Below the pieces are notes generated by a model. The model searched no databases. It saw only the letters and a list, made by a program, of their open reading frames with translations, and was not told the DNA's origin. From assembly GCA_026770585.1 (NCBI GenBank), contig MU647675.1, forward strand, positions 22,835 through 37,801: a stretch of 14,967 nucleotides of DNA, read 5' to 3'. Shown here piece by piece: positions 1 through 9,200 of this stretch. The position numbers and the translations under genes are program-made. Source of the stretch: Baffinella frigidus (Eukaryota > Cryptophyceae > Cryptomonadales > Baffinellaceae). Every line of letters begins with the position of its first letter. Within the stretch, counting starts at the first letter, position 1.

Positions 1-15
1 GGGGGGGGGGGGGGG
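1..15. repeat. Homopolymer G run at window edge
   Basis: Fifteen consecutive G at the first base, exactly where the helicase gene breaks off. This is either a genuine G tract or an assembly end artefact. Confidence 0.7.
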
Positions 16-39
16 CAGCTAGCGTGGGGCCAGCTCTAC

Positions 40-210
40 CTTGTCAAAAGTCAAGCCTGTAGACTTGTGGATCGTGATACCCCATCCCAGTCGTAGAGGA
101 ATTTGTTGCCGAGTAGCAAGTCGTACCTCGCCTGTGAGAAGACGACTTTCATCTCGGACCATACCAGAATCTGTCCTGATGAAAAGGCGTAAGATAGCAT
201 CATCTGATGC
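40..210 (-). CDS. Helicase exon 15: motif VI, at window edge
   Basis: Acceptor CTATTTTAG|GCA. The exon reads ASDDAILRLFIRTDSG, then TGEVRLATRQQIPLRLGW and GITIHKSTGLTFDK, the Pif1 motif VI (consensus AITIHKSQGLT). Read through, the frame meets TAG at 21-19 after VELAPR. AAG|GTAGAG at 39 is a credible donor, however, and the usual VALSR segment with the arginine finger is still missing, so a further exon beyond the left edge is likely. Confidence 0.85.
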
Positions 211-3200
211 CTAAAATAGCATATACACCCTTACCTTACGCGTGGGGGGCCTAAGATAGCGGGACAGATTCTGTCTTGGTCCGAAATTAACTTGAGAAGA
301 CGAAAGACCACTACAGCAGATGTCTGATTACGCAGCAACACAAAAACGTCCAACAATTGCAATCGTTCATATTGGCGGTCACGAATTGTCAAGTGAGGAG
401 TTCTTGGGAACGTTTGGTGGCCAACTGACCTGAAATCCGCTGTAATGTTTTACAAGTGGTGGTCAACCTTGCAATTGAAAGACCCTGAGCAGCAGGTAAG
501 GAGACTCCTACGACTATTATAAGTAAAGATTTTGTTGGTACAAAAACTGCCCGGTTTAATCATCATCCTGAGTGTACAACCTCGCTTTCCCGTACGTCTA
601 TGTTTTCTAGCCGGCAATTTGTAGTGGACACTGGACGCGTGATTTGTGCATGGCCCCCATATCTAAAACAATGCAGAAACAAAATCAAAAGTCAACAGTC
701 GTGGGAGTCTCAAGGGGTGTGGGGATATGAACCATCTTCGAAGTCAAAATTCTCATCCTTGACCGTGACCGTGACGATGCCATGAAGAGCCGTGTGGAAC
801 CGCACCATCTGCCAGACGTGAGGGGAGGGGGGTGGTTCGGTTTTTGGACTCATAATCAACCCCAAATATTCTACCAAAACCGCAAATTCCACAACCAAAA
901 GAGACCAGTTGTGCACCGTGACATGATAGCAACTCCAAATCGCACCTGCTGAGTGTTGGAGCTTCGCGGGCTTCTGGTTTTACATCATTCATCTCCACGC
1001 AGTGCCCTTCAGGGGTTATGCCTTGCCAAAAACGGCTCTAATTCCTGCCGGCAATCGGAGCCCTCAACCGAATTGAGTAGACTTCTTCTAATCTGGCTGG
1101 GCTGCGAAAACTCATCACAGGGCCAGCGTGGTGTCCGAAAGGCGCTCTACCGGGCAGCCGTAGCGGTTGTCGTCAGAAGACGAGGAGCTGAAGCCTATCA
1201 CCTGCAACCCCGCGAGAGCCGTGGCGTTACGATCAACCTGTCTGCCAGCTGTTTCGGGTTTCCTGCACCGTGTCCAGGAACGTGCATTGAACATTAGCGC
1301 TCAGAGCCCGAGGACTACTCGATGCGAACCACAACACATCAAACCGCGCGTATCCTTGAACATTGTTGAACTTCAAGAAATTTTTGCACCCGTCAGATCT
1401 ATCATCCCACCAATTCCATAATCACATTGCAGGTTAGGTGTGAGGGGTTAGGGGTTGGGGGTTAGGGGTTGGGGGTTGGGGGTTGGGGGTTGGGGGTTGG
1501 GGGTTGGGGGTTGGGGGTTGGGGGTTGGGGGTTGGGGGTTAGGGGTTAGGGGTTGGGGGTTAGGGGTTGGGGGTTAGGGGTTGGGGGTTGGGGGTTGGGG
1601 GTTAGGGGTTAGGGGTTGGGGGTTAGGGGTTGGGGGTTGGGGGTTGGGGGTTGGGGGTTGGGGGTTGGGGGTTGGGGGTTTGGGGTTAGGGGTTAGGGGT
1701 CAGGGGTTGAAGGTTGGGGGTTGGGAGTTAGGGGTTAGGGTTCAGGGTTCAGAGTTCAGGGTTCAGAGTTCAGGATTCAGGGTTCAGGGTTCAGGGTGTA
1801 GGGTTTAGGACTTACGTGTTACGGGTTAGGGGTTACGGGTTACGGGTTACGGGTTAGGGATTAGGGGTTAGGGGCTAGGGTTTGGAGTTTGGAGGGTTTC
1901 TACCATTCCTTGTGTGCCGCTGAACAACCCCTTTTGGGGGTCTGTGTTTCTGATGAGAATTACCTGCGGGAGGACAGTACACGTAAAGCACAACACAACT
2001 GGGTGAATAACAAAATGTTGAAATGAACTACAGTGCCCATCTGCCTTTAAGGTTTTCCTGATACTAAGCCTACCCAGTTAAGTTGTCGTCGTAGTACAAA
2101 ACCTGCCCGGTTCAGTGGCCAGTCGTGGGATTCCCGGTTGCAAGCTTTGGAGCGCCTTCACTAGAATCTCAAATCTTTGGATTTCTGAAACTGAAAAACT
2201 GCAATGCACACACCTTTGACCAGACTGTTTGCTTATTGTCGAATTAGAGATCGGAGGTTTCGTGTCGGTCGACGCTCAGTAAAATCATTGATGCTCGCCA
2301 AGATTCGTGCGAGTCCACGAACCAAGAAATCAATCAGGAGTGTTGATGTGGAAAGACCGGGCATCCAATCTTCAGCTCCAGCACGTCGTCCGCGGCAGAA
2401 CCTACAACCCCCCCACACACACAATGTTCAGAAGGGTTAAGGGTTTGGGGGTTGGGGTTTAGGGTTTAGGGTTTAGGGTTTAGGGTTTAGGGGTCAGGGT
2501 TTAGGGTTTAGGATTTGGAGTTTAGGGTTAGAGGTTTCAAATGCAGGGCTGAGGGTTTACGGTTTAGGGTTTAGGGTTCAGGATTCAGGGTTCAGGGTGT
2601 ATGGTCCAGAGTTTAGGGTTTAGGGTTCGAAGTTCAGGGTTTGGTGTTTAGGGTTTGAGGTTTGGGGTTTGGACTTTAGGGTTTAGATTTAGGGTTTGGG
2701 GTTTAGAGTTTAGGGGTGAGGGTTTAGGGTTTATAGTTTAGGGATTATGGTTTAAGGTTTAGGGTTCGGTGTTTAGGGTTTATGGTTGAGGGTTCAGGGC
2801 TTGGCTTTCAGGCTTGAGGGGCTACATTTGGTATCATGATGCCAAAGGCCACGGGTTCCGCGTTTCGGGTCCGCGTTTCGGGTTTATGCATCAGTCAGCA
2901 CAGGCAAGGGCGTGAGGTTTACTGAGTTGTGTTTGGATGCTCCTCTTCAGTTGACGCTGCTGCTCCTGCATTGTTGCATTCATTGCTGCAGACTCGCTGA
3001 GGCAGAACGTGTCCCTCGCCCTGTACTCCTGCTCCAGGTTCAGTGCGTCAGACACTTCAATGACAGTTAAATGAACAGGAAAAGGGTTGTACCAGGACGA
3101 CAACTAAACCCGGCAGGCTTTTCAGAAAGGTTTCCTGATACCAGGAAACCCTCTAAATAGTCACTAGTCGTGATTATCGTGATTGGGAGGCATTGGGTTT

Positions 3201-6200
3201 ACTGCTCAGGGGTTAGGGTTTAGCAACGAGCTCAGCTGCCCCACTACGAACCCCCCCCCCGTGTCCACGTGATTTGATGCCCAACCCCCCAACATACGAA
3301 GCGCGATCCAATTGCTCCTTTCCAGCCCCAGGGGGGGTCTCACCATGAGTGTCCCATTGATCTTCGCAAGCCTCTCCTGATTATACTCGTTCGCCGCCTG
3401 GTTCTTTGGGAAGATCTTGAGGACATCTTCCTGGGTTCAGGGTTCAGGGTTCAGGGTTTATGGCTCAGGATTTGGGGTTTGGGGGTTGGTGTTTAGGGTT
3501 TAGGGTTTAGGGTTTAGGTTTTAGGGTTTCGAGTTTAGGGTTTAGGGTTTAGGGTTTAGGGTTTAGGGTTCAAGGTTCAGGGTTTAGTGTTTATTGTTGA
3601 CGGTCCAATTTTTGATGTTTAGGGTTTCGGGGTTGGGGTGTGGGGGACCCCGAGATGGTTGTCCTTGGTCGCAACAAGGCACGCGAGGTCGTCCTGCAAG
3701 ATCATCCGGGGAAACGTGTTTTGTTTTAGAACCTGACAACGACAACTACTACACAATTGGGTCATGCTACTAATAGTCAAGTTTTTATGTGGCAATTTTC
3801 TTTGCCAGATTCTGAAAGGAAAATACGTTTGCCCGGATTAGAGTTGAGACTCCCACGACTGTTGACTGAACCAGCCACGCTTTGTACCAGGACAAAATCT
3901 AAACCGGCAAGGCGTAGTACTATGGAACCCTCTAATTAGTCAACAGTCTTGAAAGTTTCTTCGAGAGCGGGACTCTTCTTGGTCAGCCGTCGTGGCGCCA
4001 CAAAAACGTCCAACCTTCCAACCTTGTCGGTCAATCCTGAGGCTAAAGCTGAAATTGGCCAATTCGCGCTGAATTAGCAGTCGCAGGTAGCCGCTGAACC
4101 CCCTCCAATTCGCGAATGGAATTGATGACAATTTTGGGATGCATCTTTCAAAACTTGATCTGCAAAAGCAGGCATATGACTCAAGGCATAGACGGACCTC
4201 GGTGTGGGCAGCACGTCGAAAGCGGTCGAGAATATCCTGGAACGCTGGCTCCGGCTGCGCAAGTTGGCAGGCGGGACCACGCAGAGCACTCAGAAGAAGG
4301 GTGGTTCGTTGCCGGGCAAACCTCTAAAAACAAATAGATGTTTGCAATTCCCGGTTCGCCGAAGTTGGTAGGGCGTATTCTCTACCACCACAGGGCCTTG
4401 CGTGGTAATAGAAACACAGACGCCAATTGTTTTAGTAAGACACGCGGATGTGAGAGACATTGATTCCCGTCAAGTTCCGCACGGATTTGGCGAGCGAGGG
4501 CGAAGGGGGGAGGAATTACACCTTGAAAATACAAGCACGTGACATCAATGCGGTTCTGAATCGACATGGAAGGGCGGCTTCCCAAAAGGTTGGCCACGAA
4601 AAATGAGACAATTCCGACGTTGCCACTTCAGTTCCAGAAACGTCAACATTTTCTATTGCTGTATTGGTTTCGTGGCTAACTAAGCTGCAACCCGCTCTAT
4701 ACATTGACACAACTTATCCCAATGACAAACTCAAAGGATCCGCGACTTGCCTGTCGGTGGTTATGTCGAAGCTGGTGATGATCCTCCGGGGCAATCCATT
4801 TTTGCCAGTCTCGTGTCTCGAAGCTGAGCCTGCACCATTCTCTGTATTTAGTGTCATTTGAATATGACTTGCTTGTGAATTACGTTTTCCTGAATAATTT
4901 GTGTGGCCTTTTTAAGATCATGTTTGGTTGAAATTGGTTGAGGCGGCAATCGCTTTCGCCTTCGGGATAGGAAAACATGCTTAAATCGAACTGATTTTGG
5001 AGGAAAACTAGTTTGGTCCCAAACGTCCAGGACTGGTCCGATACGCGCATCCGTCTTCAGACTATTCCGAGATGTTTTACACTCTGCAGATTTTTGCGCT
5101 ACGATGAAGATGGCTTTTAAACTACACGAAGGATTTATTGATGCTAGCGTTGATGCTAGCGTTGATGCTAGCGGGCGGACATGAAAGAGAGCGGGTGGAA
5201 ATGAAGCCAAAACTCAGGCGTGTGAACCTGGCGCGTCCCCCTAACTGCACAGATGACAAAATTCCTCATTAAAAAAATCGGAGGCGGAGCCTGGCCTTCC
5301 ACACGAGGCTATCCATGTGAACAGAATAAAAGGACATTTTAAAATTTGTGGGGAAATGATCACGTTTCCGTACGGATGTCCTTACGGAAACGTGATCGAA
5401 TGCTGACGTTTGGCGTGTTTCCTGGGCAATAATCCAATAATTAACTTATGAATCTGTTCGCATGGATAGCCTCGTGTGGTTGAATGGGACCTTGCTTTTT
5501 TCTGAAGTTTGACCGGCAGGAGCTGGTAAAAGTCGCCGACCAATATGACCTGACCACGCCAGGGCACACGTGAGATAAACGAGAACGCGCTAAAATGACT
5601 ATAAAGCGATCAACGAACAATGAAATGTGGTGGCTCGTGAAAGGTCCAAAGCGGTGGATTTCACGATTGCATACACGAATTTCTATGACTAAGCCAAACC
5701 GGTCCGTGTGAGATGTGATGTCCTGGCGTGGACACAAGATGGCGATCTTACGGCCAATCTGGGTGAGGAGCCAAAGCAAAGAAGCGCCTGGCCACGAACA
5801 GGTCTTCGTTTTTAAAGAGAGGGATGTGTACCGTCGTACCTTCAGCCCGTGACCACATCCGTAGTGGTACAAGTGGCTTTAAAAATCGCTGTTAAAGACG
5901 ATAAAGAGGCAAAATCTCACCTTTTGAGAAGACCCAAATACGGTGTTCGATTTCTGAAAAAAGTTTCGTGTCCCGGCGCAGGATCCGGATCTCTTCAGGA
6001 AGAGAGCCCAAACAACAGCGTGGTGTCAAATCAAACAGAATCAAATCAAATCCCAGGCTACCTGGATGCCTCCAAAGGGGGCTGAGTTCCCGCGTAATTT
6101 GCGCCCAATAAGATCCAGCTTCTTGAACAGACTGAAGGGTACCATCGAAAACTGCGCAACCGAAAAACATCAGTTCCGATCCGCGACAGGAGCTGCACGA

Positions 6201-9200
6201 GGGGCGTAAGTCAGTGCGTACTAGAAGGTATTGTAACCTCGTACCGGGGATTTGGAAAGATGGGCAAGATCTCGTCGACTTTTCAAATTCCCGTTGTGAG
6301 AATTTGCATGTTTAGGGTTTACGGTTTAGGATTGAAGAAAATAAACATTTGTTAAGCGGGGCTTGGAACCGAGTTGATACATGCACGGGAAATAGAAGGT
6401 TGTGTGTAAGCCCAAACCCCTCGCAGTGTTCCATCAAGTCCGAATCCTGAACTGCTAATGTGGAATTGACACCCTAATGTAAACTTGTTCAGGAATGTGA
6501 GGGATTGGTTACCTAGAACTGCCAAATCGCCCCACTTCGAGTCCACTTGGAACTCGAGATATTTGCGAGATCTCGCAGATATCTTGAGATCGCCGGCCCC
6601 AATTACAATCAAATGGATTTAAGGGGCGCGCAGCTCCGGGCGCGGATAAAAATACGTTTTAGTTTGCGGTTGGCTTGGGGTTTTCCTTCATGAGTGGGGT
6701 GAAAACATCCTAACACAAACAATACAAAATTTGGCAAAAACAAGCACACCAATCATAGCTCTGGAAACGGGAGCAGGCCTGCCAAGTGATCAAGCATCTG
6801 TTTCTTTATTGGCAAGAACATTTCGTGCGTTCTGGTTCTGACAGGTGACACACGAAATTGTGTGTATCGACAATCGATAAATCATTTGTCAATTAATTGA
6901 AAATGCTCAAAAAAATCAAATCCGTCGTACCTCGTCCACGATCAGAACGTCGGTCTGATCCCAGCGTGCGAGGGCCGTTTCATCTTCGAGGATCTCCTTC
7001 ACCAAACGAGACGCCTGGGAGGCAGAGGTTGAGGAAACGTCAGGGGGGGGCTTTCGGGAGGGCGTTTCTATTGCAGATACCGCGTCGCAATTTTCCACTA
7101 ACAGACTCGAGTCTCCCACGACAGTTGACTAATTCGAGGGTAGTCCGGGGCTAAGCCTGCCCGGTTTGGTAGGTGGGAGCTGCGTGCAGGTGCTCGATTC
7201 GATGCTCAACGAGAAACCTACTCGGCGGCAGCAGGAGATCAAACTTATGGAAAACCAAAATTAGAATCTGAACATGAACTACCAGCTGCCACCTTCAAGT
7301 AAATAGGACGCTAACAAACGACTTTCGTTTACACACCACAGGTAGCCCTAGGTCGTAAGGGCTGGCTGACCGTGGCAGTGCCCATGTGGATATGCGCCCA
7401 GAAGTGAAGAGTTGAACCTCCGATGAGGCTCGCGGATATCCCTGTCAAGACAGAAGAAACTCCAGTTTTAATTTCTGGGAAACACAGTATTCTGTCCGGC
7501 GCTCTGTTGTAGATTTCGGGTTGGCTTGGATTTTGTATCAGGGGATCGGGGGTCGAAAAAAAAAAACTTTAATGCTATTTTAGGCATGGGGGTTTAGGTT
7601 GTCGGGTCGCCCACCCTTGACATGTCACAAAACGGCGAAAATTCACGTTTGCATGTCGTGAGTTTTCTTGCTGTTGTAGATTTTGGCTTACCTTGGATTT
7701 TTCTGAGTTCGGGTCGTGGGATCGGGGAAGGGGGTGGCTAGCTCAGAAAAATCCAAGGTAAGTCGAAATCTACAACAGCAGGAATTCACGACATGTAGCC
7801 AGCCCACGACGACCAGATCGACCAATAAAAGGAGTAAAATAAACTCTAGGGAGGGGGTCTCTGGTGGTGGTGGGGGGGGGGGCAGCACCTAGGCAGCTCA
7901 CGACCCAAGTTTATGTGCAGAGCAAATCGGTAGTGTCGCTTCAATAACAGGGCTTGGCTTCAATTGGACAAAGGGATGTGCCGACCTTTTTCTGAAAAAA
8001 GGCGGCTGTGTTCACTAGATGGTTTACTCTTTTCAGCACCTGTATAAGAGGTCACTGCCACTTTCCGGCCCAAGCGTTCCAGCTCCTTCCTGATGTCAAC
8101 CAGAAGGTGCGACTTTCCTGTGCGGATAGAGCTGTAGGTTATTTGGCACGAAAAAAATAACAATTGCAAATGGTGACAATGCTGGTACTAAGATGTCAAC
8201 GTTTCGAATTGTTATGTTGTTGGGGGTGGTCAACTAACCTGAATTGAATCAGGTGTTGGAGCTTCGTGGTGGGGTTGGCGTGTGATAAGTGGAGCTTATG
8301 GAGCTTATAGAGCTTATGGAGCTTTAATGAACGTCATACATCAGCACGCACGTTTGTTGGACCATGGAGTGTTGCCAATGTAGCATCCGCCCATAGGCAG
8401 CAACGGGCCAGTGCCCCAGAAGAGTGGGGTTAGGGATAATGGGAAGGTGGCTTCGTTCTGCTCTCACGCTGTTAACACTGGGTTGACTATCAACTGTGGC
8501 TTCTCTGGGAAAGATTTCATTGCCTGTGCCCGCGGCCCCCGTGATGAACATGTTCTTGCCCGTCAGGGCTTTTTCGAGCAGCCCCTCTTGCTCCTGTTGA
8601 CGGTATATTGGTCAGAGTGTTTCAGGCATGGCCTCTTGCTATTGGAGGACATTTCCGCCTCAAGTAGGTCCGCTCCAGGAAGCATGGGAAATTCCAGTGT
8701 GTGCTGGGCACAAGGTTGCTAACGCGGTTGATAAGCAGTGTGTGCTCAGCATGAACCACGCAAGATTTCAGGACTGGCCTCGCCATCTGTTCTCCCTCCA
8801 TAGAAATTCCTAGGTCTCTAGGGATTTGCTGCCGTAGGGTCCTGGGAATGTTTACTTTTGGACTTGTGCAAATATCGGATATTTCTCTCGAAAGCCAGCC
8901 CTCGCGGAAGGGGTTAACGAACACAACATCGGATTGTGCAAACACGAGCCCCCAGGGGGAAACACTGAGGGGTGTGCCACAACTCGCGGCATCAAGTCTA
9001 CAAGGTGAAATCTGCGACCTCTCATTGTCATTCGAGTGTCAACTCTTGGATGTTCAGGGAAGCGGGACCTGAATTAGAGCCCCATCGCCGATGGGCGATC
9101 GCTTCACAGTAGAAGGCGATGCCGAAGAATCGTCATCTTCTGCGAGAAACTTATGTGCTCGTTCTGCTCCCGAATCTTCTCGTTCTAAAGCGCCTGGGGA

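Noticed and set aside
953-1297. 114-codon + strand ORF
   Set aside because: It has no recognisable domain and sits within helicase intron 14 on the opposite strand.
1581-1808. 75-codon Gly/Trp/Val-rich + strand ORF
   Set aside because: It is only the translation of the 7-bp G-rich repeat, and lies in an intron.
4854-5210. 118-codon minus-strand ORF
   Set aside because: It includes the 12-bp tandem repeat, has no Pif1 similarity, and falls in the proposed intron between motif III and motif IV exons.
7178-7270. Plus-strand reading VLDSMLNEKPTRRQQEIKL
   Set aside because: It looks protein-like but has no start, partner exon or known family, and lies in an intron.
7889-7952. Candidate helicase exon reading RHYRFALHINLGRELP
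   Set aside because: I first considered it for the TLH block, but exon 7371-7441 fits the family far better and in phase.
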